A DNA stretch of 64,000 nucleotides from Actinacidiphila oryziradicis (lineage in GTDB: Bacteria; Actinomycetota; Actinomycetes; Streptomycetales; Streptomycetaceae). The position numbers and the translations under genes were made by a program. The stretch lies in NCBI RefSeq assembly GCF_005047355.1, contig NZ_SUMC01000032.1, positions 42,140-106,139 of the forward strand. The letters run 5' to 3'. The notes beneath the pieces were generated by a model that was given only the letters and a program-made list of their open reading frames with translations, searched no databases and was not told the DNA's origin. How positions within the stretch are numbered: position 1 is the first letter of the stretch; each line of letters starts with the position of its first letter. Of this stretch, positions 8,336 to 18,375 are shown in pieces.

Positions 8336-9550
8336 TCAGCGTGCGGTCCTGGTCGGCAGCACGGCACTGATCCGGAATCCGCCGCCCGGCCGCGGCCCGG
8401 CGTCCAGCCTGCCGCTCACCATGCCGATGCGTTCGCGCATCCCGATGAGGCCCTGGCCCAGGCCGTCCTCACCGCCTTCCTCGTACAGCTTGTGCTGCGC
8501 ACCACGCCCGTCGTCCTCGATGAGCAGATCCAACTCCGCCTCACCGAAGGTGAGGCGGACCGTGGCGTTCGCGTCCGGCCCGCCGTGCTTACGGGTATTG
8601 GTCAGCGCCTCCTGCACGATCCGGTACGCGGTCAGCTCCACCCCGCTCGACAACGGCCGCGCCTCCCCCGCCACCTCGAACCGCACCGGCAGGCCCGCCC
8701 CCCGCACCTGCTCCACGAGCTCCGTGAGCTGGTCCACGCCCGGCTGCGGCACATACTCGCCCCCGGCGTCGTCCTTCGACCGCAGCAGCCCCAGCAGCCG
8801 GCGCATCTCCGCGAGCGCCTGCCGCCCCGTACTGGAGATCGTCTCCAGCGCCTGCTTGGCCTGCTCGGGCGAGGCGTCCAGCACATATGCGGCGCCGTCT
8901 GCCTGCACCACCATGACCGACACATTGTGCGCGACCACATCATGCAGCTCCCGGGCGATCCGCGCCCGCTCCGCCGCCACCGCCGCCTTCGACTGTGCCT
9001 CCCGCTCCCGGTGGAGCCGCTCGGCACGCTCCTCCAGCTGCGCGTAATACGCGCGGCGGGTGCGCAGACTGTCACCGATCACCCACGCCAGGGCGAACGG
9101 GACTGTCAGGAACACCGCCTCGATCAGGTTCGTCCAGACCGGGTACGGCGTCACCTGCGGCCAGCTCAGCACCGCGATCGGCGCGGCGCACAGCCCCGCG
9201 GCCAGCGCCAGCCGCGACGCCCACAGCGCGCCGCTGGACGCGACCGTATAGACGATCACCAGCATCGCGAAGTCGCCCGGGTTCCACCTGACATTCACCA
9301 AGATCTGTACGAGGCCCGTGGCGATCGCCAGCAGCAGCATCTTCTCCGGCGCGCGACGCCGCAGCGCGACGACGGTGCTCAGCGCGAAGGCGACCGGGAT
9401 CCCGGCGAGGCGCCGGTCGCTGATCACGTCTGCCCCCACCACCCACAGCCCGTTGATTCCGAGCAGGACGAGCGCCCAGAAGGTGTCGACCCCTGTGGGG
9501 TTCCTGCGGAGAAATTCATAGACGCGCTGCACGTCACCCAGCGTATGCAC
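8336..9550 (-). CDS. Sensor histidine kinase (HisKA_3 type)
   Basis: A 404-residue membrane kinase that should phosphorylate the response regulator encoded next. The first ~165 residues contain about five hydrophobic segments with short loops (intramembrane sensing architecture), followed by a coiled stretch and the HisKA_3 dimerisation helix, where the phosphorylated His lies in ARELHDVVAHNVSV near residue 215. The C-terminal ATPase domain shows RIVQEALTNTRKHGG (N box) and LLIEDDGRG (G1 box). The start is GTG 9550. No extracellular sensor domain is present, so the signal is probably membrane-derived. Confidence 0.92.
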   Translation of the reverse strand: MHTLGDVQRVYEFLRRNPTGVDTFWALVLLGINGLWVVGADVISDRRLAGIPVAFALSTVVALRRRAPEKMLLLAIATGLVQILVNVRWNPGDFAMLVIVYTVASSGALWASRLALAAGLCAAPIAVLSWPQVTPYPVWTNLIEAVFLTVPFALAWVIGDSLRTRRAYYAQLEERAERLHREREAQSKAAVAAERARIARELHDVVAHNVSVMVVQADGAAYVLDASPEQAKQALETISSTGRQALAEMRRLLGLLRSKDDAGGEYVPQPGVDQLTELVEQVRGAGLPVRFEVAGEARPLSSGVELTAYRIVQEALTNTRKHGGPDANATVRLTFGEAELDLLIEDDGRGAQHKLYEEGGEDGLGQGLIGMRERIGMVSGRLDAGPRPGGGFRISAVLPTRTAR

Positions 9551-9661
9551 GGTCAGTGCGCCCGGGAGTCAACCGCCAGAGCGATCTGCCCTACTCCTCC
9601 GGGTGGAGGCCAAGCGCCTCCGGCCCGGGCCCTTCCCGTCCGCCGTGGGCACCGATCCCCA

Positions 9662-10031
9662 CCGCGCGCCGGGCAACCCCCGGGGATGACCGCGGGACAC
9701 GACTCACCGTGAGGCGCTGTGACGGCCGGAGGGGGCGGTGCAGGGGTGTCCCCCGCAGACTTTGTCGCCGTATGCCGGTGGCGATGGCGCATGGTGCAGG
9801 GGGTGCTGGCGACACTGTCGTGGGGGCACCTCCTGGGGGCACCTCCCGGCCGAAGGCTGGGGGAGGTAGCTGGTGGGGGCACCTCCCGGCCGAAGGTTGG
9901 GGGAGAGAGTCACCCCGGAGGCGCCACCGACCCACCCACCGAACAAGGCGCACCCCGCCCCCGGCGCAGGGCACCAAAACCCAGCCCGTCCGGCGCTTGA
10001 GGACGGAGCGGCAACCCCGGCGCCGGGGCAC
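9662..10031 (+). repeat. Intergenic repeat block, copy A
   Basis: The 516-bp gap 9551-10066 has no gene I can support. Most of it (about 9662-10031) is nearly identical to 14658-14969. It contains two full copies of a 31-bp element (9835-9865 and 9875-9905; core GGCACCTCCCGGCCGAAGG) plus a partial copy at 9822-9833. It ends with the motif CAGCCCGTCCGGCGCTTGAG near 9982, a repeat I recognise as common between Streptomyces genes. Open frames across it are repeat-derived and not treated as genes. Confidence 0.85.
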
Positions 10032-10066
10032 CCGGCGCCGCACCGGCCAGCCCGGCGAGGGCAACG

Positions 10067-11713
10067 TCAGCCCGCTCGGCGGTGGTTGGGGCGGTTGCCG
10101 GATCGGGAGCGCTTCTCCATGTACATGCGCTGGTCCGCGGATTGGAGGACCTCTTCGGCCGTCATGCCGCAGCCCGCCCAACCGATGCCGAAGCTCGCGC
10201 CCACGCGAACCGCGCGGCTGTCAACGCGGATCGGCGGAAGGATCGCGGTGCGGAGCCGCACCGCGAGGTCCTCCGCGTCCTCCGGTCCGAGGCCGTCGGC
10301 GAGGACGACGAATTCGTCACCGCCGAGGCGGGCGACCGTGTCGCCGTCACGCACGACGCTGGAGAGGCGCCGGGCAACTTCAATCAGCACGGCGTCGCCC
10401 GCATTGTGGCCGAAGCGGTCGTTTATCGACTTGAAGCCGTCGAGGTCGCAGAAGAGCACCGCGAGCCCCTTACCACCCGCGGCTTCGCCCTCCGGCACGA
10501 TGGTGTGGCTGTGGTGGTCGTAGCCGCCGAGCGGCCGCGCCATCTCCTCGGGCCCGTAGCCGTAGCTGTACGCGAACTCGTCGGGGCCCTCGGGGTCGGC
10601 GGCCTGCCCGTCGGGGCCGTGTGGGCGGGAGCAGAGGCGCCCGGAGAGCCGGGCGCGGAGCTCGGCGCTGTTGGGGAGGCCGGTGAGGGAATCGTGGCTG
10701 GCGCGGTGGGCGAGGGCGAGCTCGCGGCCCTTGCGCTCCTCGATGTCCTCGATGTGGGTGAGCAGGAAGCGCGGCCCGTCGGCGGCGTCGGCGACGACAG
10801 AGTTGCGCAGGGAGACCCAGACGTACGTACCGTCGCGGCGGGCGAGGCGCAGCTCCGCACGGCCGCCCTCGGCGCTGGTACGGAGGAGGAGGCCGACGTC
10901 CTCGGGGTGGACCAGGTCGGAGAAGGAGTACCGCCGCATCGTGGCCGCGGGGCGCCCGAGCAGCCGGCACAGCGCGTCGTTGGCCCGCAGCAGCTTGCCG
11001 TGCTGGTCCCCGCCCATCTCGGCGACGGCCATACCGCTGGGGGCGTACTCGAAGGCCTGCCGGAAGCTCTCCTCGCTGGCCCGCAACGCCTGCTGCTCGC
11101 GCTCCAGCCGGACCAGGGCACGCTGCATGTTGGCGCGCAGGCGGGCGTTGCTGATGGCGATGCCGGCCTGAAAGGCGTACGTCTGGAGCGCCTCGCGGCC
11201 CCATGGGCCGGGCTTGCGGCCACCTTGGGGCCGGTCGACGGATATGACGCCGATCAGCTCACCGCCGCCGGCCGGGGGGGCGTACATGGGCGCGAGGAGC
11301 AGATCCTCCGGGTGCCATTCGTCGGGGAACCGGGGCGGGGGGCCGTCGGTCCGCCAGATCGGCATGTCGCCGCCGTCCATCACCCAGGCCTCGGTGTGGG
11401 GCACGAAGCGCAGCGCGCCCCAGCGCTCACCGATGCTCAGCAGCCGGTCCCAGGTGGCACGTGGGGCGACACGGCCGGCCATGAGGGCCTCGGCCGCGGC
11501 GTTGCCGGCGACGGAGGCGACGATGAGGTCGCCGTCCGGACGTGCGAGGTTGACGCAGGCGAGCTCATAGCCCAGCCCTTTGACGACTCCGTCGGCGACA
11601 GCCTGCAGAGTGTCGGCCAAGCTGCGCGCCGTATTGAGCTCCGCGACGACCTTGTGCAGCTGGCGCAGAGTCGCGAGGCGGACATACGGTTCCGACTCGT
11701 TGTCCATCGCCAT
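10067..11713 (-). CDS. cdgB: GAF-PAS-GGDEF diguanylate cyclase, CdgB-like
   Basis: Makes cyclic di-GMP, which in Streptomyces controls BldD and the vegetative-to-aerial switch. The 548-residue protein has an N-terminal GAF domain (~30-175), a PAS/PAC segment (~200-320) and a GGDEF domain with intact GGDEF near 463-467 and an RDGD inhibitory site (RxxD) five residues before it, so product inhibition is likely. An insertion of ~50 residues rich in Gly/Tyr/Pro splits the start of the GGDEF domain. The ATG at 11713 has a GAGGGG ribosome site; upstream GTG (11773) and ATG (11746) starts are possible. The domain order matches S. coelicolor CdgB. Confidence 0.88.
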   Translation of the reverse strand: MAMDNESEPYVRLATLRQLHKVVAELNTARSLADTLQAVADGVVKGLGYELACVNLARPDGDLIVASVAGNAAAEALMAGRVAPRATWDRLLSIGERWGALRFVPHTEAWVMDGGDMPIWRTDGPPPRFPDEWHPEDLLLAPMYAPPAGGGELIGVISVDRPQGGRKPGPWGREALQTYAFQAGIAISNARLRANMQRALVRLEREQQALRASEESFRQAFEYAPSGMAVAEMGGDQHGKLLRANDALCRLLGRPAATMRRYSFSDLVHPEDVGLLLRTSAEGGRAELRLARRDGTYVWVSLRNSVVADAADGPRFLLTHIEDIEERKGRELALAHRASHDSLTGLPNSAELRARLSGRLCSRPHGPDGQAADPEGPDEFAYSYGYGPEEMARPLGGYDHHSHTIVPEGEAAGGKGLAVLFCDLDGFKSINDRFGHNAGDAVLIEVARRLSSVVRDGDTVARLGGDEFVVLADGLGPEDAEDLAVRLRTAILPPIRVDSRAVRVGASFGIGWAGCGMTAEEVLQSADQRMYMEKRSRSGNRPNHRRAG

Positions 11714-11826
11714 CCCCGGCCCCTCTACAGCAGACTCCCCTGACATGTGGTGTCGTTCGATTGCCATCGCCACTTAATCACATAGCGGAGTTCGTTCGGT
11801 ACACAGGGTCAACAATTCGTGCCCCT

Positions 11827-11842
11827 TGTGACTCAAGTCACA
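11827..11842. promoter_or_regulatory. Perfect 16-bp palindrome between cdgB and the flavin reductase (Crp- or BldD-type site)
   Basis: The sequence TGTGACTCAAGTCACA is a perfect inverted repeat with a two-base centre. It equals the Crp/FNR consensus TGTGA-N6-TCACA and also contains TNAC/GTNA half-sites like those of BldD. It lies 114 bp upstream of the chosen cdgB start (54 bp from the alternative GTG) and 111 bp upstream of the divergent gene. Confidence 0.6.
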
Positions 11843-11952
11843 GCTCAGCGCAAAGCTTCATTTACAGACCGTAATCTCTTGCGGGTGGGGACTCCGGTCC
11901 TAGACCATAAGCCTGATGCCTCCGCCGGGCCCACCAGGCTAGCGTTCATGGC

Positions 11953-12531
11953 GTGACCAAGACAGTGCCGCAGCCCCGGCCCCCGGCCGACCGGCCCGCC
12001 GAAACCGCCGCCGTCCCTCATCCTGGGACCGTGCACCCCGACGAGTTCCGCGCCGCGATGGCCCGTCTCGCCGCCGGAGTCGTCCTCGTCACCGCCCACG
12101 ATCCCGAGGACGGCCCACGCGGCGAGGACGTCGGCATGACGGCCACCGCCTTCATGTCGGTGTCCCTGGAGCCTCCGCTGGTCCTCATAAGCGTGCGCGA
12201 GGGCTCCCGCATGGACGATCTGCTCGAACATCAACCACTCTGGGCCGTCTCCGTACTCAGCGAGAGCCAGCGGCACATCGCCGGACGCTTCGCCATGCGC
12301 GGCCGCATCAGCGACCGGCTGCTCTTCGAGGACATCGCCTACTACCGCGGCGAGCGGTCCGGCGCGCCCATCCTGGGCGGCGCGCTCGCGGTGCTCGAAT
12401 GCCGTACGGAGCAGCGGGTGGCCGCGGGCGACCACACCCTGGTGATCGGCCGAGTGCTCGCCGCCCGCACCCCGAGCGCGGACGGCGGACCGCTCATCTA
12501 CTTCCGCGGCCGGTACCAGCACCTGGCCTGA
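11953..12531 (+). CDS. Flavin reductase-like (FMN-binding) protein
   Basis: A 192-residue flavin reductase domain protein, probably NAD(P)H:FMN oxidoreductase supplying reduced flavin or binding FMN itself. After a ~30-residue Pro/Ala lead, the split-barrel fold starts at FRAAMARLAAGVVLVTAH; GMTATAFMSVSLEPPLVLISV is the FMN-phosphate region, and GDHTLVIGRVLAA the C-terminal strand with the conserved His. It starts at GTG 11953 and is divergent from cdgB across a 239-bp control region. The gene order cdgB, flavin reductase, arfB, terD matches what I recall near SCO4277-SCO4281 in S. coelicolor. Confidence 0.85.
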   Translation: MTKTVPQPRPPADRPAETAAVPHPGTVHPDEFRAAMARLAAGVVLVTAHDPEDGPRGEDVGMTATAFMSVSLEPPLVLISVREGSRMDDLLEHQPLWAVSVLSESQRHIAGRFAMRGRISDRLLFEDIAYYRGERSGAPILGGALAVLECRTEQRVAAGDHTLVIGRVLAARTPSADGGPLIYFRGRYQHLA

Positions 12532-12535
12532 CCTC

Positions 12536-12973
12536 TCAGTCCCAGGCGCCGGGATTGCGACCGCGTTTGGTCTCGCCGCGCTGCTTCTTGGTGCGCAGCC
12601 GCCGCTCATTGATGCCACGGGGGATCTTCGTCGGGCGGCGTGGCCGGGGCGGTGGCGCCGTCGCCTCGGCGAGGAGCGCCGCGAGGCGGACGGCGGCGGT
12701 CTCCCGGTTGCGCCACTGGGAGCGGTGCTCGCTCGCCCTGATGGTGAGCACACCGCCGGTCAGCCGCCCGGCGAGCCGCTCAAGGGCACGCTGTTTCCAC
12801 ACCGGCGGCAGGGACTCCGTAGCGGCGAGGTCGAAGCGGAGCTCGACCTGGGTGTCGCTGGTGTTGACGTGCTGGCCTCCCGGCCCGGAGGACCTCGAAA
12901 AACGCCACATGAGCTCGGCCTCCGGGATGGAGACCGAGCCGCGGATGAGAAGAGGTCCGGACATGCCCCCCAT
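12536..12973 (-). CDS. arfB: Peptidyl-tRNA hydrolase ArfB (GGQ-type ribosome rescue factor)
   Basis: A codon-independent release factor that frees ribosomes stalled on broken mRNA. The 145-residue protein has the catalytic GGQ in SSGPGGQHVNTSDTQVELRFD near residue 33, LTIRASEHRSQWRNRE in the middle, and a basic C-terminal tail (RPTKIPRGINERR then KKQRGETKRGR) that in this family inserts into the empty mRNA channel. Length and order fit ArfB/YaeJ rather than a full release factor. It converges with the flavin reductase gene with a four-base gap. Confidence 0.93.
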   Translation of the reverse strand: MGGMSGPLLIRGSVSIPEAELMWRFSRSSGPGGQHVNTSDTQVELRFDLAATESLPPVWKQRALERLAGRLTGGVLTIRASEHRSQWRNRETAAVRLAALLAEATAPPPRPRRPTKIPRGINERRLRTKKQRGETKRGRNPGAWD

Positions 12974-13104
12974 GATCCCGCCTCGCGGCCCGTCCCGTCA
13001 CACAGTTTTCACGGCGGGACAAGGAACCGGGCGGTGCCCCGACCGCGTTGTGGGGGATGACGGTAGCGTCGTCGGCAACAACCGACATCACGGAGGGGAC
13101 TTCC

Positions 13105-13680
13105 ATGGCTGTAAGCCTGTCCAAGGGCGGCAATGTCTCGCTGACCAAGGAGGCGCCGGGACTGACCGCCGTCACGGTCGGCCTCGGCTGGGACGTCCGT
13201 ACGACCACGGGCACCGACTTCGACCTCGACGCGAGCGCCATCGCGGTGAACCCGAGCGGCAAGGTGTACTCGGACAGCCACTTCGTCTTCTTCAACAACA
13301 AGCAGACGCCTGACCAGTCCATCGTCCACACCGGTGACAACAAGACCGGTGCCGGAGAGGGCGACGACGAGCAGATCAACGTCAACCTGGCAGGCCTCCC
13401 CGCCGACGTCGACAAGATCGTCTTCCCGGTCTCCATCTACGACGCCGAGACCCGCAGCCAGAACTTCGGCCAGGTGCGCAACGCCTACATCCGCATCCTC
13501 AACCAGGCCGGCGGCGCCGAGATCGCCCGCTACGACCTCAGCGAGGACGCCGCCACCGAGACCGCCATGGTCTTCGGCGAGCTCTACCGCAATGGCGCGG
13601 AGTGGAAGTTCCGCGCCGTCGGCCAGGGCTACGCCTCCGGCCTGGCCGGTATCGCCACCGATTTCGGCGTCAGCATCTGA
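13105..13680 (+). CDS. terD: TerD-family calcium-binding stress protein
   Basis: A 191-residue TerD-like protein (tellurium resistance family; in Streptomyces linked to calcium and differentiation). Typical features are the MAVSLSKGGNVSLTKEAPGLTAV start, VGLGWDVRTTTGTDFDLDASAI with the acidic Ca2+-binding loop near residue 35, HTGDNKTGAGEGDDEQINV near 80 and FGELYRNGAEWKFRAVGQGY at the end. The ATG at 13105 follows a GGAGGGG ribosome site. No other ter genes are adjacent. Confidence 0.95.
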   Translation: MAVSLSKGGNVSLTKEAPGLTAVTVGLGWDVRTTTGTDFDLDASAIAVNPSGKVYSDSHFVFFNNKQTPDQSIVHTGDNKTGAGEGDDEQINVNLAGLPADVDKIVFPVSIYDAETRSQNFGQVRNAYIRILNQAGGAEIARYDLSEDAATETAMVFGELYRNGAEWKFRAVGQGYASGLAGIATDFGVSI

Positions 13681-13745
13681 GTCGCACGACGTCCCGGCGA
13701 AGGCTCCCGACCGCGCCTGCGGCCCGGGAGCCTTCGTCGTGCGAC
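13681..13745 (+). terminator. Two-step hairpin terminator after terD
   Basis: It begins one base after the terD stop. The outer arm GTCGCACGAC (13681-13690) pairs with 13736-13745 and the inner arm GAAGGCTCCCG (13699-13709) pairs with 13725-13735, both perfect, around a GC-rich loop. Confidence 0.8.
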
Positions 13746-13755
13746 CATCGGGCTC

Positions 13756-14250
13756 GTGATCGATATCGGCTACTCGCTCTCCCGCCGCTTCCCCGACCCT
13801 CCGCAGACCAATTACCGGACCGCGGATGCGCGCGCCCTCCGGCACGACCTCTTCTGCGGGGATGTCTACGTCGCCGACGTGAAGGCCGACCGCGAGTTGT
13901 CCACAGCCTGGGGATGGGTGCCGGTGCTGGACTTCGCCTGGGCCCTGTGCGACATCGTCGAGCAGCTCGACCGCGATCCCCGGGGGAACAGGGCCTCCCG
14001 GCCGCAATACGCCGAGCTGGACTTCACCGAGTCCACGGACCGCCTGCGCTTCGAGCGCCGCTTCGGCTGGGTCGACGTCACCGCCGACTGGGCGCCCGAC
14101 GAGCCGCCGCTCACCTTCAACCACACGGCGCTGCGCCGTGAGGCCCGGGATTTCCTCCAGGACCTCCTCGCCGACCTCGCCGACATGCACGACGGGCTCG
14201 ACGACAACCCTGTCGTATGGGACCTGCGGGCCCGCTTCTCGCGCGTATAA
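13756..14250 (+). CDS. Hypothetical protein
   Basis: A 164-residue soluble acidic protein starting at GTG 13756. It is rich in Asp/Trp/Phe, with FCGDVYVADVKADRELSTAW and a C-terminal LLADLADMHDGLD helix. No signal peptide, membrane segment or catalytic motif is recognisable. Codon use is normal for the chromosome and the gene sits between the terD terminator and a repeat block. I do not know the function. Confidence 0.75.
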   Translation: MIDIGYSLSRRFPDPPQTNYRTADARALRHDLFCGDVYVADVKADRELSTAWGWVPVLDFAWALCDIVEQLDRDPRGNRASRPQYAELDFTESTDRLRFERRFGWVDVTADWAPDEPPLTFNHTALRREARDFLQDLLADLADMHDGLDDNPVVWDLRARFSRV

Positions 14251-14301
14251 CGCCTTACCTCCGGCTGGAGGCCTGACGCGTAGCCCTCCTGGGCCGCCAG
14301 G

Positions 14302-15158
14302 TTGCCGCTCTGTCCTCAAGCGCCGGACGGGCTGGGTTTGCCTTGCCGGACCAGCACAATTCCACCCCCTCCGCCGGGGTTACCGCTCCTCCCCCAGCTA
14401 CCTCCCCCAGCCTTCGGCCGGGAGGTGCCCCCACAAACGCCGGACGGGCTGGGTGGTCGTGCGTGCCGGCGCGCCATGTCCGTTGTGGGGGTCGGGGCCG
14501 CTGTGGGGTGATCTCCTCGGGGCTCGCGCGTGCGGGTCCGCAGCATGCTTGCCCGGGGTGCACGCGCTCGTCCCCTGCGGGGACACCCCGGCGCGTCCCC
14601 TCCCAGCCGCATGGGCGCGTGACGGCCTCGCCGTGGCGGAGACCGTCAAACCAACGCCCCGCGCGCCGGGCAACCCCCGGGGTGACCGCGGGACACAACC
14701 CACCGTGAGGCGCTGTGACGGCCGGAGGGGGCGGTGCAGGGGTGTCCCCGCAGACTGTGTCGCCGTATGCCGGTGGCGATGGCGCATGGTGCAGGGGATG
14801 CTGGCGACACAGTCGTGGGGGCACCTCCCGGCCGAAGGTTGGGGGAGAGTCACCCCGGAGGCGCCACCGACCCAACCACCGAACAAAGCGCACCCGCACA
14901 ACGGCGCAGGGCACCAAAACCCAGCCCGTCCGGCGTTTGAGGACGGCTTGGCAACCCCGGCACCGGGCAACGCAACGCAACGCGACGCAGCCGGGACCGG
15001 GCGCGCCAACCCGCCGGGCACTCCGCCCCGACGGACGGAGTCCGGCGCAGCCGTCCGAAGCCCGCGAAGCGGCGCGAGGGCGGCAAACAAGAGGCGCGCC
15101 CGTCCGGCGATCGTGGGGGCACCTCCTGGGGGCACCTCCCGGCCGAAGGCTGGGGGAG
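14302..15158. repeat. Intergenic repeat block, copy B plus inverted pieces
   Basis: The 1,016-bp gap 14251-15266 has no supportable gene. About 14658-14969 repeats copy A (9662-10031) with few differences. Further 31-bp elements (core GGCACCTCCCGGCCGAAGG) occur at 14817-14847 and 15128-15158 on the plus strand and 14402-14432 on the minus strand. Inverted copies of the CCGTCCGGCG motif flank the block near 14302-14341 and 14435. The arrangement can fold into long stems. Confidence 0.85.
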
Positions 15159-15266
15159 TTAGCTGGGGGAGGCTCGGCAACCCCGGCGCCGGGGGCGCCC
15201 GCCGCCGCCCCGGCCAGCCCGGCGAGGGCACAGCAGGGGCACAGGAACGCTGGCTACGCTCGCCGC

Positions 15267-16086
15267 ATGCCGCTCGCCGACGACGCCGTGCACGCGCTCA
15301 TCGAGGAAATCGACTTGGAAGGCGCGCCGGGAAGGGCGCAGGACCGTGATCGCGGGAGACTGCGCTGGGCGGCAAAGGCCTTGTATCCCGGCTTTGAGGC
15401 GATGGCCGCCGCCGCGCGCCGCACCGGGGAGCCCACGCAGGCGCTGCGTGAGGAGCTGGGCGCGATCGGGCGCTCGACGGAGTGGACGGCGATGCGGGCG
15501 GGCTGCGGGGTGCGCACGCACCGGGGGGCGATCTGGGCGCTGGGACTACATGTCGCGGCCGCTGCCTTGGAGCCGGGCGGGGACCGCCTGGCGGTCGCGG
15601 CGGCAGCGAAACGGCTGGCGGGGCTGCGGGACCGGCTGGCGCCGCTGCGCGCTTCGCATGGCTCCACCGTTTCGACGACGTATGGCGCGGCGGGGGCGCG
15701 CGGCGAGGCACGTGCGGGATTCCCGCACGTCAGGCGGGCGTTGGACGTTCTCGGTAAGTCCCGTAAGGACGGCGTCGCCGAGCCGCAGGCACGGCTCGAC
15801 GCGCTGCTCAGGATCATGTCCAGTCTGCAGGACACCGAGCTCCTCTACGACGGCGGGCCGCCGGCCCTGCGCCTGGTCCAGAACGGTGCCCGGGCAGCGG
15901 TGGAGGCCGGTGGCATGGCGACCGCCGAGGGGCGGGCAGCCGTCAGCGCCCTCGATGCCCAGGTGCGGGAGCGCGGGCTCGGACCGGGCGGCAGCGCGCC
16001 ACTGCTGGCCGCCGCACTCTTCGTGGACGGCTTGGGTGCGACAGATATGGCGGGTATGGCCGGCATGGCGGGCGCGGGAGCCCGGC

Positions 16087-16100
<14 letters not shown>
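15267..16100 (+). CDS. Divergent CitG/MdcB-like (triphosphoribosyl-dephospho-CoA synthase family) protein
   Basis: A 277-residue member of the family that makes the prosthetic-group precursor of citrate lyase and malonate decarboxylase. Family segments are VRTHRGAIWALGL near residue 85, TYGAAGARGEARAGFPHVRRAL near 145 and SLQDTELLYDGGPPALRLVQ near 190. The usual N-terminal KPGLVDR and GAHxDM motifs are missing: the N-terminus goes directly from HALIEEIDLEGAP to RWAAKALYPGFEAMA. No malonate decarboxylase or citrate lyase genes are near. Function may have changed. The 3' end overlaps the geosmin synthase gene by 14 bp (convergent). Confidence 0.75.
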
Positions 16101-18327
<2,227 letters not shown>

Positions 18328-18375
18328 CCGCGCCTCACCTCTCCTCTCTCCGTGCCTGTTGGATTCCCGCGTCGG

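Noticed and set aside
9553..10523. Several open frames across the 9.6-10.5 kb region
   Set aside because: They run through repeat copy A or antisense to cdgB; products are repetitive and recur in copy B, as expected for repeats rather than genes.
14255..15231. Open frames of 200-400 codons in the 14.3-15.2 kb gap
   Set aside because: They change only by repeat composition, lack third-position bias for any one frame and have no start signals; only the CitG-like gene from 15267 is supported.
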